Shown here: in pieces, positions 53,046 through 62,574 of the stretch | Layout of the letters: each line of letters starts with the position of its first letter | Numbering within the stretch: position 1 is the first letter of the stretch | Assembly (NCBI RefSeq): GCF_022829385.1 | Contig: NZ_JAKSXX010000221.1 | Location: 1 to 64,000 of the forward strand | Source: Methylobacterium sp. J-070 | GTDB lineage: Bacteria > Pseudomonadota > Alphaproteobacteria > Rhizobiales > Beijerinckiaceae | Length of the DNA stretch: 64,000 nt | Reading direction: 5' to 3' | Program-made: the position numbers and the translations under genes | The notes under the pieces: generated by a model | What the model saw: the letters and a program-made list of their open reading frames with translations, nothing else | The model's database searches: none | What the model was told of the DNA's origin: nothing

Positions 53046-53678
53046 GTGACCGATCCCGGCCGCGCCCGCGTCCTCGCGGGCTCTCGTGTTTCACGTGAAA
53101 CAGCAGACCGTCTCGACGTCTACGTCGCGCAGCTGCGGCGCTGGCAGCCGATCAAGAATCTCGTCGGCCCCGCGACGCTGGCCGAGGTCTGGACCCGCCA
53201 CATCGACGACGCGCTGCAGCTGCTCGACCTCGCGCCGGAGGCCCGGACCTGGCTCGACCTCGGCTCGGGCGCGGGCATCCCGGGCCTGATCCTCGCCATC
53301 GCGGGGATGGAGCGCGGCATCCGGGTCGACCTCGTGGAGAGCAATGCCCGCAAATGCGCCTTCCTCACGGAGACCGCCCGGGTCACCGGAGCGCCGGTGC
53401 GGGTGCGCAATGCCCGGATCGAGGCGGTGATCGGCGATTACGTCGGCACGGAGATCGTCTGTGCCCGGGCCCTGGCGCCGATGGCGCAGCTCCTCGCCTG
53501 GACCGCGCCTCTGTTGAAAACGGGCACCACCGGTCTGTTTCCGAAGGGCCGGGACGTACAAGCCGAATTGACCCAGGCCGCCGCGCAGTGGACAGTCGTT
53601 AACGACCTCGTGCCGAGCCGAACCGATTCCGAAGCCCGGATCGTGCGCGTCACTGCCCTCGCCGCCCCGAGCCACTGA
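53046..53678 (+). CDS. rsmG: 16S rRNA (guanine-527-N7) methyltransferase RsmG
   Basis: 210 residues. Methylates G527 of 16S rRNA. The SAM loop is LDLGSGAGIPGLILAIAG, followed by DLVESNARKCAFL. Start GTG 53046; a perfect parS site falls within codons 14-19 and is read as VSRETA. The stop overlaps the parA start (TGATG). Confidence 0.95.
   Translation: MTDPGRARVLAGSRVSRETADRLDVYVAQLRRWQPIKNLVGPATLAEVWTRHIDDALQLLDLAPEARTWLDLGSGAGIPGLILAIAGMERGIRVDLVESNARKCAFLTETARVTGAPVRVRNARIEAVIGDYVGTEIVCARALAPMAQLLAWTAPLLKTGTTGLFPKGRDVQAELTQAAAQWTVVNDLVPSRTDSEARIVRVTALAAPSH
53087..53102. promoter_or_regulatory. parS site (perfect, 16 of 16)
   Basis: TGTTTCACGTGAAACA lies inside the rsmG coding region, about 580 bases before parA. 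It is the exact ParB target sequence. Confidence 0.97.
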
Positions 53679-54535
53679 TGAGCGAAGCGATCCTCGGCGA
53701 TTCCGCCGACCGGTCCATGGATTCATCCATGCGACGCCCCCTGCGCGTTCTGGCGCTCGCCAACCAGAAGGGCGGCGTCGGCAAGACCACCACGGCGATC
53801 AACCTCGGCACCGCCCTGGCGGCGATCGGCGAGGACGTGCTGGTGATCGACCTCGACCCGCAGGGCAACGCCTCCACCGGCCTGGGGATCGACCGCGCGA
53901 GCCGGCGCGTCTCGACCTACGAGGTGATGTCCGGCGAAGCCTCCCTGGCGCAGGCCGTGATCCCCACGGCGGTGCCGCGGCTTTCCATCGCCCCATCGAC
54001 CATGGATCTCCTCGGCCTCGAGCTGGAGCTGGCGACCCTGCCCGACCGGGCGCATCGGCTGCGCAGCATGCTGAAGAGCCTGACCCAGGCGCCGAGCCTC
54101 AGCCGGATCAGCTACGTGCTGATCGACTGCCCGCCCTCGCTCAACCTGCTGACCATCAACGCGCTGGCGGCCGCGGACGCGGTGCTGGTGCCGCTGCAAT
54201 GCGAGTTCTTCGCCCTGGAGGGCCTCAGCCAGCTCCTGCGGACCGTCGAGCAGGTTCGCGGCGCGCTCAATCCGAAGCTGACCATCCAGGGCATCGTGCT
54301 GACCATGTTCGATCCGCGCAACAACCTCTCCGCCCAGGTGGTGGCGGATGTGCGCGGCTTCATGGGCGACAAGGTCTACGAGACCGTGATCCCGCGCAAC
54401 GTCCGGATTTCCGAGGCGCCGTCGCACGGCAAGCCGGCGCTGCTCTATGATCTGAAATGCGCCGGCAGCCAGGCCTATCTGCGCCTCGCCTCGGAGGTGA
54501 TCCAGCGCGAGGGCCGAGTACCGGCGGCGGCGTGA
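53678..54535 (+). CDS. parA: Chromosome partitioning ATPase ParA
   Basis: 285 residues. Deviant Walker A KGGVGKTT (31-38), Walker A' VIDLDPQGNASTGLG, and Walker B VLIDCPPSLNLL. It forms the gradient that pulls ParB-parS origin complexes apart. The start overlaps the rsmG stop; parB follows after 58 bases. Confidence 0.97.
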   Translation: MSEAILGDSADRSMDSSMRRPLRVLALANQKGGVGKTTTAINLGTALAAIGEDVLVIDLDPQGNASTGLGIDRASRRVSTYEVMSGEASLAQAVIPTAVPRLSIAPSTMDLLGLELELATLPDRAHRLRSMLKSLTQAPSLSRISYVLIDCPPSLNLLTINALAAADAVLVPLQCEFFALEGLSQLLRTVEQVRGALNPKLTIQGIVLTMFDPRNNLSAQVVADVRGFMGDKVYETVIPRNVRISEAPSHGKPALLYDLKCAGSQAYLRLASEVIQREGRVPAAA

Positions 54536-54593
54536 GCTGTTTGAGCCCCTCACGGCACGGAGGGGATGAGTGTGGAGCGTGAAACGGGTGGCG

Positions 54594-55490
54594 ATGATGG
54601 CGGAGGAGGGGGCGAAACCTCGACTGGGACGCGGGCTCGCGGCGCTGATCGGTGACTTCAACGAGGCGGGTCGGACACCGGCCAGGATCGAGGAGCAGCG
54701 CAAGGTCCCGGTCGAGTTCCTGCGCCCCAACCCGCGCAATCCCCGCCGCAGCTTCGGCGAGGCGGAACTCGCCGAGCTGGCGGTCTCGATCACGCAGCGC
54801 GGCATCATCCAGCCGATCGTCGTGCGCCCGATCGGCGACGTGCCCGGCACCTTCGAGATCGTCGCGGGCGAGCGCCGCTGGCGGGCGGCCCAGCGGGGCG
54901 GCCTCGACGAGGTGCCGGTGGTGGTGGTCGAGATCGACGACCGGGCGTCCCTGGAATTCGCCATCCTGGAGAACGTCCAGCGCAGCGACCTCAACGCCAT
55001 CGAGGAGGCGTCGGGCTACGAGCGCCTGATGCAGGACTTCTCCTACACCCAGAAGGAGCTGGCCGAGATCCTGGGCAAGAGCCGCAGCCATCTCGCCAAC
55101 ACGCTCCGGCTGCTCAACCTGCCGGCCTCCGTGCAGGCGCGGGTCTCCGCGGGGGAGCTCACCGCCGGTCACGCCCGTGCCCTGCTGGCCGTCCGCGATC
55201 CGGAGGTGCTGGCACGCCGGGTGGTGGCCGAGGGCCTGTCGGTCCGCGACGTCGAGGCCATCGCCTCCGCGGAGGCGGAGCCCACCGATGCCCCCCGTCC
55301 TGGCCGCCCGCGCCTCTCCGCCGAGCGTCCCGCGACGGTGCGCGACCTGGAATTGCGGATCCACCGGGCCCTGGGCGTCCCGGTCTCCTACAAGCCGAAG
55401 GACGCGGAATCCGGCGAGATCCGGATCCGCTACGAGACGCGGGACGAGCTGGAGGGGCTGCTCAACCGGTTCCGGGTGTCGGACAGCTGA
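54594..55490 (+). CDS. parB: Chromosome partitioning protein ParB (CTPase)
   Basis: 298 residues. The CTP-binding fold has GERRWR (92-97) and ENVQRSDLNAIEEA. A helix-turn-helix (TQKELAEILGKSRSHLANTL) reads parS, and a C-terminal dimer domain follows. ATG 54594 gives the family start PRLGRGLAALIG. Two parS sites are present in this window, 11.4 and 1.5 kb upstream. Confidence 0.97.
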   Translation: MMAEEGAKPRLGRGLAALIGDFNEAGRTPARIEEQRKVPVEFLRPNPRNPRRSFGEAELAELAVSITQRGIIQPIVVRPIGDVPGTFEIVAGERRWRAAQRGGLDEVPVVVVEIDDRASLEFAILENVQRSDLNAIEEASGYERLMQDFSYTQKELAEILGKSRSHLANTLRLLNLPASVQARVSAGELTAGHARALLAVRDPEVLARRVVAEGLSVRDVEAIASAEAEPTDAPRPGRPRLSAERPATVRDLELRIHRALGVPVSYKPKDAESGEIRIRYETRDELEGLLNRFRVSDS

Positions 55491-55514
55491 GCCGCGGATC
55501 GAGGAAACGCATCT

Positions 55515-56417
55515 GTGACGGACGCCCGCGCCGCCGCCGCCGAGTTCGACGGCGCGCGGGCCGGTGAGTAGGAGCAGCAGAGCCGCATCGCGCTCGCGGG
55601 CTACGAGGCTTGCCACGAGTTGACCGCCTGCATGCTCGCCGCCGCCCTCGGCAGCGGCAGGCCGGCCCATATCCTGGTCGCGGGGGCCGGGGGCGGGGCG
55701 AAGGAGGTCGTCACGGCCGCCGCGCTCGAGCCGGGCTGGCGCTTCACCGCCGTCGACCCCTCCCCCGCCATGATGGACCTCGCCGTCGCGCGGCTGGCCG
55801 AGCACGGGCTCGCCGACAGGACCGAGATCGTGCTGGGCACGGTGGACGACCTCCCGGCCGGCGCGCCGTTCGACGCCGCGACCCTGATCGGCGTCCTCCA
55901 TCACCTGCCCGGGGACGCCGCCAAGCACGACATCCTGCGGGCCATCGCGCGGCGCCTGAAACCCGGTGCGCCCCTGATCCTCGCCGGCAACCGCCATGCC
56001 TACGCGAGCCAGCCGCTGATGCTGGCGGCCTGGGGCGAGCGCTGGCACCAGCAGGGTGCGAGCGCCGACGCCGTCGCGGCCAAGCGCGGAAAGATCCTGC
56101 AGGGGGCCGACCCGCCACAATCCGAGGCGGCGGTCGCGGCGCTGCTCCGTTCCGCCGGCTTCGGGGCGCCGACGCGCTTCTTCGCCAGCCTGTTCTGGGG
56201 TGCCTGGCTCGCGCGGCGCGAGCCGTCCGGCGTCAGCGCCGCCGCCGCGCCCCGGCCTCGGCGACCCGCAGCAGGGCCGCGGAGGCGAGGGCGTGGGCCA
56301 GCTCCGCCTCGGCCCGCCGACAGGCGAGGATCGCCTCCTGCAGGGCTGCCGCCGCCTGCCGCAGGGTGCCGGGCGCCCAGGCGCCGAGCTGTCCCTCGAT
56401 GCTGGCCTTGCGCTTGA
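55515..56417 (+). pseudogene. SAM-dependent methyltransferase interrupted by an amber codon
   Basis: A GTG at 55515 with GAGGA nine bases upstream begins VTDARAAAAEFDGARAGE. TAG (55569-55571) follows, and the same frame goes on EQQSRIALAGYEACHELTAC, then ILVAGAGGGAKEVV (SAM motif I), FTAVDPSPAMMDLA and LIGVLHHLPGD. The residue at TAG is a Tyr codon in the expected pattern, one base away. After about 56230 the frame runs, without a proper end, through the 3' part of holA on the opposite strand, so the original stop also seems lost. Re-initiation at TTG 55620 or readthrough is possible. Confidence 0.7.
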
Positions 56418-57276
56418 AATGCAGGCCCCGCCACGCGGCCACCATGAGGGCGGGCGTCTTGTCGGGATTGTCGAGACGGGTCGCCAGCAGGATCAGAGCG
56501 TGGCGCAGGGCCGATCCGAGGACCACCCCCGGATCCAGGCCCTCGTGCCGGAACCGCCGATAGTCGCGCTCCACCGCGTCGCGGCGCCCGTCGAAGGCGG
56601 CGTCGATCAGGGTGTTGAGCACGCTGGCCGCCACGTCGCTGGTCACGGCCTCCACGTGGTCGAGGGTGACGACCGTATCCCCCGCCCCCGCCCCGGCCGC
56701 GTAGAGGGCGAGCTTCTCGATCTCCATCAGGCTCGCCCGGCGGTCGCCGCCGAGGCTCCGGGCCAGGACCTCCCGGGCGGCCCGGTCGATGCGCAGGCCC
56801 CGCGCCTGGAGAGTGCGCTCGATCAGGTCCGAGAGGGTGCGCTCGTCATCGGCGTAACAGGGAATCGCCAGGGCCCGCGGGGACCGCTCGCACAGGGTGC
56901 GCAGCGGGTTGTTCTTGGCGAGGTCGCCGCCCTCCACGACGATGCGGGCGTCGGCGACCGTGGCGCCCAGCACCGCCTCGACCGCGGGGGCGTAGTTGCG
57001 GGTCCCCGGCCGGACCCAGATCGACCGGCGGCCGCCGAACAGGCCCATCGTGCCGGCCTCGTCGCAGAGCCGGCCCGGATCGGAGGCGAGGGCGTCGCCG
57101 TCGATCCGCACCAGCGCGAAGGGGTCCGCCGGATCGGTGACGAAATCCTCGGCGAGTTTCCGGGCGCGTTCCGTGACCAAGCCGGTATCGGGGCCGTAGA
57201 CGAGGATCACCGGGATGCGCGGGTCGGGCCCGCGCCGGATCAACCCCTCGATCTCGCCCGCCTTGACCGTCGTCAA
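56233..57276 (-). CDS. holA: DNA polymerase III delta subunit HolA
   Basis: 347 residues. Clamp-loader subunit that opens the sliding clamp. Conserved N-terminal VILVYGPDTGLVTERARKLA and LCDEAGTMGLFGGRRSIWVR; a C-terminal helical domain with RRYRRFRHEGLDPGV-like residues. The start is TTG 57276, seven bases after the lptE stop; there is no ATG in the right place. The lptE-holA pair is normal in alphaproteobacteria. Confidence 0.92.
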   Translation of the reverse strand: MTTVKAGEIEGLIRRGPDPRIPVILVYGPDTGLVTERARKLAEDFVTDPADPFALVRIDGDALASDPGRLCDEAGTMGLFGGRRSIWVRPGTRNYAPAVEAVLGATVADARIVVEGGDLAKNNPLRTLCERSPRALAIPCYADDERTLSDLIERTLQARGLRIDRAAREVLARSLGGDRRASLMEIEKLALYAAGAGAGDTVVTLDHVEAVTSDVAASVLNTLIDAAFDGRRDAVERDYRRFRHEGLDPGVVLGSALRHALILLATRLDNPDKTPALMVAAWRGLHFKRKASIEGQLGAWAPGTLRQAAAALQEAILACRRAEAELAHALASAALLRVAEAGARRRR

Positions 57277-57283
57277 GACCGAC

Positions 57284-57829
57284 TCACGGCTTGGTCGAGA
57301 GTACGGCGGCGAGGCGACCCTTGATCTGGTCGGAGAGCACGCTCGCCAGTCGGATCTCGGCATCCCGCGCCGCCCGCTGGCTGGCGAAGCGCTGGACCGA
57401 CCGGTCGTACGTCGCGGTCGAGGTGGCGACACCCTCGGTGTAGACCTTGGCGCCGGACATGTCCTCGAGGCTGTACTTGATGTTGGCGACCAGCGTGCCG
57501 GCCTCGGCGCGGCCGGTGGTGGAGGAGACGATCGGCGTCTGCACGATCTCGGAGCCCGACAGCTTCAGCCGGTAGCGCTTGGTCGCCGGCTGACCCGATC
57601 CGTCGAGGTCGAAGACCAGCTCGCTGCGCAGGTAATGCCCGAGCCGCTCCTGCCCCTGCGCCATCGCCACGTCGTCGACCTGGACCGAGGCGAGCAACGC
57701 CTGGACGGATTCGCCGGAGGCGGTCGGTCCGTAGAGCGGGCGGAAACACGCCGACAGGCCGAGCGCCAAGCTGGCCGCGCCGGCGAGACGGAGGACACGC
57801 CCCGCGATCGAAACTCCCGAACCCACCAT
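57284..57829 (-). CDS. lptE: LPS-assembly lipoprotein LptE
   Basis: 181 residues. Lipoprotein signal with lipobox LGLSAC (Cys 28). It plugs the LptD barrel that inserts lipopolysaccharide. The mature part has ACFRPLYGP and RLGHYLRSELVFDLDG. ATG 57829 is used; the frame is open to 57907. leuS, usual upstream neighbour, is absent here. Confidence 0.9.
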   Translation of the reverse strand: MVGSGVSIAGRVLRLAGAASLALGLSACFRPLYGPTASGESVQALLASVQVDDVAMAQGQERLGHYLRSELVFDLDGSGQPATKRYRLKLSGSEIVQTPIVSSTTGRAEAGTLVANIKYSLEDMSGAKVYTEGVATSTATYDRSVQRFASQRAARDAEIRLASVLSDQIKGRLAAVLSTKP

Positions 57830-58002
57830 CACGCCGTCGTTCAGCCCCGCTTCGAAGGATCGTTCTAGCGCGGACACGGCGTGCCGCGCCACGACGCTAA
57901 AGCTCAAGTGTTACGAATCCTCTGTCCCGAGTCCTCGGTGCGCGTTCTCTGCGGCGGGAGCGTGGTCGCCCGGTTTCCGAATGTCACGGGCCCGCCGGGT
58001 CC

Positions 58003-58962
58003 CTAGGCGATCACCGCGAGGTAGGCCGGGACCGTGACGACCGCCAGCACGGTGGAGACCAGCACCACCGTGGCGGTCAGGTCGGCCTCGCGCCGGTAGA
58101 ATTCGGCCAGCATGAACGGCCCGGTGCCGGTGGGGAGCGCCGCCATGAGCACCGCGACGTGGAGCAGGAGCGGCGGCAGCTCGAAGACGTACCGACCGAG
58201 CCCATAGGCGAGCAGCGGATGGACGGCGAGTTTCAGGCCGACCAGCAGGGCCGCGACCCGCCCCTGCCCCCTGCTCCGGGGCCGGCGCTTCTGGGCCAGG
58301 AACAGGCCCAGCGCCACCAGGGCGCAGGGCGCGGCCGCGCCGCCGAGGAGCTTCAGGAACGTCTCCACGGGCGCCGGCAGCGTCAGTCCCGCACTCGGCA
58401 CCAGGGCTCCCAGGGCCGGGGCCACCAGCAGCGGGTTGCGCACGAGCGACCGGGCGACCGCCCGCCAGACCGGAACGCCGGGACCCTCCAGGCCCGTGGC
58501 CGCCGCTTCCACGCGGAGCCCGGTCTCGATCAGCGCGATCGCCACCGCGAACACGCCGCAGACCGTGAGGATCGCCGCCACCGTGGTGGGGGCCAGGGCC
58601 TCCGGCCCGAAGGCGACCAGCGCCAGGGGAAAGCCCATGAAGCCGCAATTGGCGTAGCCGGCATTGAGCCCGTCCACGGCGGCGTCGGCGAGCGGACGCC
58701 CCGCCCCGCGCCGGATCAGCACCGTGACGGAAAACACCGCGAGGCTGCTCAGCCCGAAGGCCGCGATGAAGCCGGGCTTCCAGATCGCGCTCCCATGGGC
58801 GTGCGCGGTCACGTCGAACAGCAGCGCCGGCAGGGCCAGGAACACCACGAAGCGGTTGAGCTCGGTGGTGGCGGCGGCGCCGAGCACGCCGATCCGCCGG
58901 ACCAGGCAGCCGGAAAAAACCAGCGCGAAGATCGGCAGCACGACCAGGAGGGTCGAGGGCAT
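58003..58962 (-). CDS. AEC family permease (auxin/malonate efflux type)
   Basis: 319 residues, about ten helices in two halves with the central hydrophilic loop (FLAQKRRPRSRGQGR). N-terminal LLVVLPIFALVFSGCLVRR and the motif ALVPSAGLTLPAPVETFLKL are typical of the AEC family. The substrate is probably an organic acid; it cannot be named. It follows the TonB receptor gene on the same strand by 107 bases. Confidence 0.88.
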   Translation of the reverse strand: MPSTLLVVLPIFALVFSGCLVRRIGVLGAAATTELNRFVVFLALPALLFDVTAHAHGSAIWKPGFIAAFGLSSLAVFSVTVLIRRGAGRPLADAAVDGLNAGYANCGFMGFPLALVAFGPEALAPTTVAAILTVCGVFAVAIALIETGLRVEAAATGLEGPGVPVWRAVARSLVRNPLLVAPALGALVPSAGLTLPAPVETFLKLLGGAAAPCALVALGLFLAQKRRPRSRGQGRVAALLVGLKLAVHPLLAYGLGRYVFELPPLLLHVAVLMAALPTGTGPFMLAEFYRREADLTATVVLVSTVLAVVTVPAYLAVIA

Positions 58963-59069
58963 GGGCGGTCCGGTTGGAAGGACGAAGCTCCGGACTTAGG
59001 ACAGGAGCCGCACCGACCTCCAGTGCGGGGGGCGGGGGCCTGCCATGCTCCCCCGCCCCCGGGCGGCCG

Positions 59070-61304
59070 CTACCAGCGGTAGATCAGGCTGCCGATCACC
59101 GTGGCGGGGGCGCCGCGATAGCAGAAGCCCGCCTGGCAATTGTAGTAGTCGCGGTCGAAGATGTTGAACGCGTTGATCTGCGCCCGGAAGCCCTTGTACT
59201 TCGGGTCGAGCGCCGCGAAGTCGTACGCCACCAGCGCGTCGAACAGCGTCACGGTCGGGTTGCGCACGGTGTTCTCGTCGTCGGCGAAGCTGTTGGCGTT
59301 GAACCGGATGCCGCCGCCGACCGTCAGGCCGCGCAACGCCGAGGCGGGCGGGAACAGGTAGGTCAGGAACGACGCGAAGGTGTCGCCCGGGATGCCCGAG
59401 AGGCGGTTCCCGTCGATCGCCGCGCCGGTGACGACCGAGGTCTGCTTGACGAAGCGGAAGTCGAGGTGGGTGTAGGCGACCGTCAGGTTGGTGCCGGGCG
59501 CGAAATTCGCCGTCGCCTCCATCTCGAAGCCGCGCGAATTGACCTGACCGGTGGCCACTTGGTTGGCGAAGTTCGTGGGATCCTGGCGCAGGATGCTGGT
59601 CTGGTTGATGTCGAAGCCCGCGATGGCCGCGCTGATGTTGGTGCCCGGGATCAGGTACTTCACGCCCGCCTCGATCTGATCGCCGGTGGCGGGCCGGTAG
59701 GGGCGGCCCGTGACGGTGTTGACCCCGACCTGCGGGGTGAAGGTCGTGGCGTAGCTCGCGTAGGGGACGAGGCCGGGCGCGAGCTCGTAGTTCAGGCCGG
59801 CGCGGTACGTGAAGGCGCTGTCGTCCTGGCTCTGGGGGCCGGCGGCGACGCCACGGGTGACGCTCGCCGTATCGGAGGCGACCCAGTCCTGCCGTCCGGT
59901 CAGGGTCAGGACGAACCGCCCCCACTTCGCCTGTTCCTGAACGTAGACCCCGACCTGATCCTGCGCCTGACGCGACGAGCGGTCGATGGTCGGCCGGGCG
60001 ATCGGCTGGCGGCCGTAGTTCAGGGTGAGCAGGTTGAGGTCGGGCGCCCCGCCGAAACCGGCCAGGCTCGCGAAGTCGTAGTGGTAGTAGTCGACGCCGG
60101 TCAGCAGCGTGTGGGCGATCGGTCCGGTCCGGAGATGGCCCTCGAGCTGCGTGTCGACCGCGAAGGAGGCCAGCGACTGCTTGAACAGGCCGGTGGAGCG
60201 CTGCGCGCTGAGGCCCGTCACCGCGTCGACCTGCGTGTACGAGAAGTTGGCGTCGGCACCGGAATAGCGAAAATTCTGCCGCAGGATCAGGTCCGGCGTG
60301 AACACGTGCTCGAAGGCGTAGCCGATCCGGTGCTGGTCGGTCCGGTAGGTGTTGAGCCCGCCGTCGCCCGAGTAGATCCGCGACACGCGGAAGCCCGGGA
60401 AGTTGTAGAAGCTGGCATTGCCCGGGACGTTCGATTCCTGGAACTCGGTGAGCAGCGTGAAGGTGGTGTCGGCCGTGGGCCGCCACGTGAAGGCGGGGGC
60501 GATGGTGAACCGGTCGTCCCGGACGCCCGGTCCGGGCAGGAACGTGTCGGACCGGCGCGCGACGCCGGTGAGCCGGTAGGCCATGGTTCCATCCGACCCC
60601 TCGACCGGGCCGCCGATGTCGAAGTTGCCCTGGTAGCGGTCGAAGCTGCCCCCCTGGAACCAGACTTCGCCGAATTGGGCGAAGACCGGGCGCTTGCTGG
60701 TCACGTCGACGATGCCGCCCGGGGAGCCCAGGCCGTAGAGGCCGGAGGCCGGGCCGCGCAGGATGGTGAGCGCCTCGGCCCCGTAGGGCTCGATGCGCGG
60801 CACCGCGAAGCCGACGCCGGTCTGACGCAGGCCGTCGCGGAAGATGCCGTCGTAGGTCTCGGCGAAGCCCCGGATGTAGAACGAATCCGCCCGCGGGTCG
60901 AAGCCGAACACGTTGCTCGACACGCCCGGCGTGTAGGCCAGCGCCTCGTTGAGGCTCTGGACGTTGCGGTCGTTGAGCTGCTCGCGGGTGACCACGGAGA
61001 CCGATTGCGGGGTCTCGATCAGCGGCGTGTTGGTCTTGGTGGCGGTGGGGCTGACCCGGGCGACGTAGCCGGTGACCCCCGAGGGACCGCCGCCGCCGCC
61101 GCTGGTGGCCGCGCTGTTGCCGTCGCCGCCGCCGATATTGGCACCCCCGATCCCGACACCGGCCGCAGGCGCGACGCCCGGGCGGGCCGCCTCCACGGAG
61201 ATCTCGTCGAGCTGCACGGCCGCGCCTTGCGCGACGGCGTCGGTGACGCCGGTGAGGGCGATGGTGGCGAGGAGCAGCCTGGAGCGCGTCGGACGGATGG
61301 ACAT
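59070..61304 (-). CDS. TonB-dependent siderophore receptor
   Basis: 744 residues. Signal peptide, TonB box (VQLDEISVEA, about 29-38), Gly-rich spacer, plug domain (IETPQSVSVVTREQLNDRNV ... ILRGPASGLYGLGSPGGIVD) and a 22-strand barrel ending SLIYRW. The plug and barrel pattern is of ferric-siderophore (FhuA/FpvA-like) receptors. It is probably iron-regulated from 61305-61445, an AT-rich stretch; I saw no certain Fur or Irr box. Confidence 0.92.
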   Translation of the reverse strand: MSIRPTRSRLLLATIALTGVTDAVAQGAAVQLDEISVEAARPGVAPAAGVGIGGANIGGGDGNSAATSGGGGGPSGVTGYVARVSPTATKTNTPLIETPQSVSVVTREQLNDRNVQSLNEALAYTPGVSSNVFGFDPRADSFYIRGFAETYDGIFRDGLRQTGVGFAVPRIEPYGAEALTILRGPASGLYGLGSPGGIVDVTSKRPVFAQFGEVWFQGGSFDRYQGNFDIGGPVEGSDGTMAYRLTGVARRSDTFLPGPGVRDDRFTIAPAFTWRPTADTTFTLLTEFQESNVPGNASFYNFPGFRVSRIYSGDGGLNTYRTDQHRIGYAFEHVFTPDLILRQNFRYSGADANFSYTQVDAVTGLSAQRSTGLFKQSLASFAVDTQLEGHLRTGPIAHTLLTGVDYYHYDFASLAGFGGAPDLNLLTLNYGRQPIARPTIDRSSRQAQDQVGVYVQEQAKWGRFVLTLTGRQDWVASDTASVTRGVAAGPQSQDDSAFTYRAGLNYELAPGLVPYASYATTFTPQVGVNTVTGRPYRPATGDQIEAGVKYLIPGTNISAAIAGFDINQTSILRQDPTNFANQVATGQVNSRGFEMEATANFAPGTNLTVAYTHLDFRFVKQTSVVTGAAIDGNRLSGIPGDTFASFLTYLFPPASALRGLTVGGGIRFNANSFADDENTVRNPTVTLFDALVAYDFAALDPKYKGFRAQINAFNIFDRDYYNCQAGFCYRGAPATVIGSLIYRW

Positions 61305-61445
61305 CGAAAACCCTGTACGCGTGCCGTCATCGGCACTTCATCGGTACGCAGGGCTCACGATTGGTCGGTCACGCTTTATTGATCAATCCGAAAACGTGTT
61401 GTAAATCACACACTTGGAAGACTTCAAAACTGGACTCGTTCAAGT

Positions 61446-62309
61446 CTAGAACTCCAGCGGCGGCGCGCGCAGGGCCTCCGCCTCCCGGGTGCAGATGGCG
61501 GGATCGGGGGCGGGTCCGGCTCCCGCCAGGGCGCCGCGGAGCTCGGCCCGGGCCTTCTCCAGGTCGGCCCGGAACGTCGGGTCACCCATCAGGGCGGCGA
61601 AGACCGAGGTGCCGGTGAGGCGCCCCGCCACCACGTCGCTGAGCCAGTGCACGCCGCACACGACCCGGCTCTCGCCGTAGGCGCGCCCGCGCACCAGGAT
61701 CACGGTTGCCTTCTCGGGCACCAGCGCCGCCAGGATCAGCGCGTAGGCCCAGCCCTGGGTCGCGTGTCCCGACGGGTAGCTGAAGCTGTCGGCCAGCGCC
61801 TGTGTCCGCTGCACGCAGATCGGCGCCTCGTTGCCCACGAAGGGCCGCAGGCGGCGGTAATGGACCTTCGGCCCCCGGGTCGCCCGGGCGAGGTCGAGGC
61901 GGGCGCGCTCCAGGAGGTTGATCACCGCGGGAACCCGGGCCTGGTCGATCCTGGTGCCGAGCACGCAGGCGAAGTTCTCCAGCACCGCGGCGGCCCCCTC
62001 CGCCACGTCGTCGGCGGCGATCTCCCACCGGGGGCTGCCCTTGAGGGCGCGGGTGGTGGCGAAGGCCGCCCGATCGGCCTTGTCGAGGGGCGCATCGTGG
62101 GCCGGCGGAGGCGGCAGGATCTGCACGGCGTCGGGCGTGGCCGCCTCGGCCAGGTAGGGCTTCACGGCCGGCTTGCCGGGCTTGAGCGTGTCGGAGCCGA
62201 GGGACGGCGCCGCGGACGGCGGGGCCGGGCGGGGCATGTCCTCGGCGCGAGCCGGGCTCGCGGCGGCGATCAGGACGGCGAGGGCCGGCAGGGAGAGGGT
62301 GCGCAGCAT
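61446..62309 (-). CDS. Class A non-specific acid phosphatase (PhoN-like)
   Basis: 287 residues with a signal peptide (LPALAVLIAAASPARA). PAP2-type motifs: RRLRPFVG, the PSGH motif SYPSGHATQGWAYAL and SRVVCGVHWLSDVVAGR. A periplasmic phosphatase releasing phosphate from many esters. It lies upstream of the TonB receptor gene on the same strand, 141 bases apart, so probably a separate transcript. Confidence 0.92.
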   Translation of the reverse strand: MLRTLSLPALAVLIAAASPARAEDMPRPAPPSAAPSLGSDTLKPGKPAVKPYLAEAATPDAVQILPPPPAHDAPLDKADRAAFATTRALKGSPRWEIAADDVAEGAAAVLENFACVLGTRIDQARVPAVINLLERARLDLARATRGPKVHYRRLRPFVGNEAPICVQRTQALADSFSYPSGHATQGWAYALILAALVPEKATVILVRGRAYGESRVVCGVHWLSDVVAGRLTGTSVFAALMGDPTFRADLEKARAELRGALAGAGPAPDPAICTREAEALRAPPLEF

Positions 62310-62467
62310 CGGATCCGTGGCGGTGTCAGGCGAGGAGGCGGGCCACGCCCGCAGACAAACGAACGGCTCGGCCGGGGGGTTCAGTCCGCGCACAGGCCTT
62401 CCCGGCTGTCCAGGCTGCGAGGATGACACATCGCTGCCGGATGACGGCAAGGGTCGGCCCCGCGGGC

Positions 62468-62526
62468 GCTCCCTTCCCCGCAGAGGGGGGGAGGGAGCGG
62501 GCGTGGCAGATCCGATCTGCCACGCC
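62468..62526. repeat. Family A repeat plus perfect hairpin
   Basis: A GCTCCCTTCCCCGCAGAGGG core (from 62468) is followed by GGCGTGGCAGAT/ATCTGCCACGCC with a three-base CCG loop (62500-62526). The 12-base stem is perfect. Confidence 0.75.
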
Positions 62527-62574
62527 CGTCGACCGGGCGACGATCCCAAGAGCTACCCCTCGCCTCCAGCGACG

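Noticed and set aside
59070..61304. TonB receptor considered as a lanthanophore receptor (LutH) to go with the lanmodulin-like gene
   Set aside because: Its plug and barrel look like siderophore receptors, and it is 57 kb away with no lut genes beside it.
58974..61382. 802-codon open frame on the plus strand
   Set aside because: It is antisense to the TonB receptor, whose motifs and start are clear.
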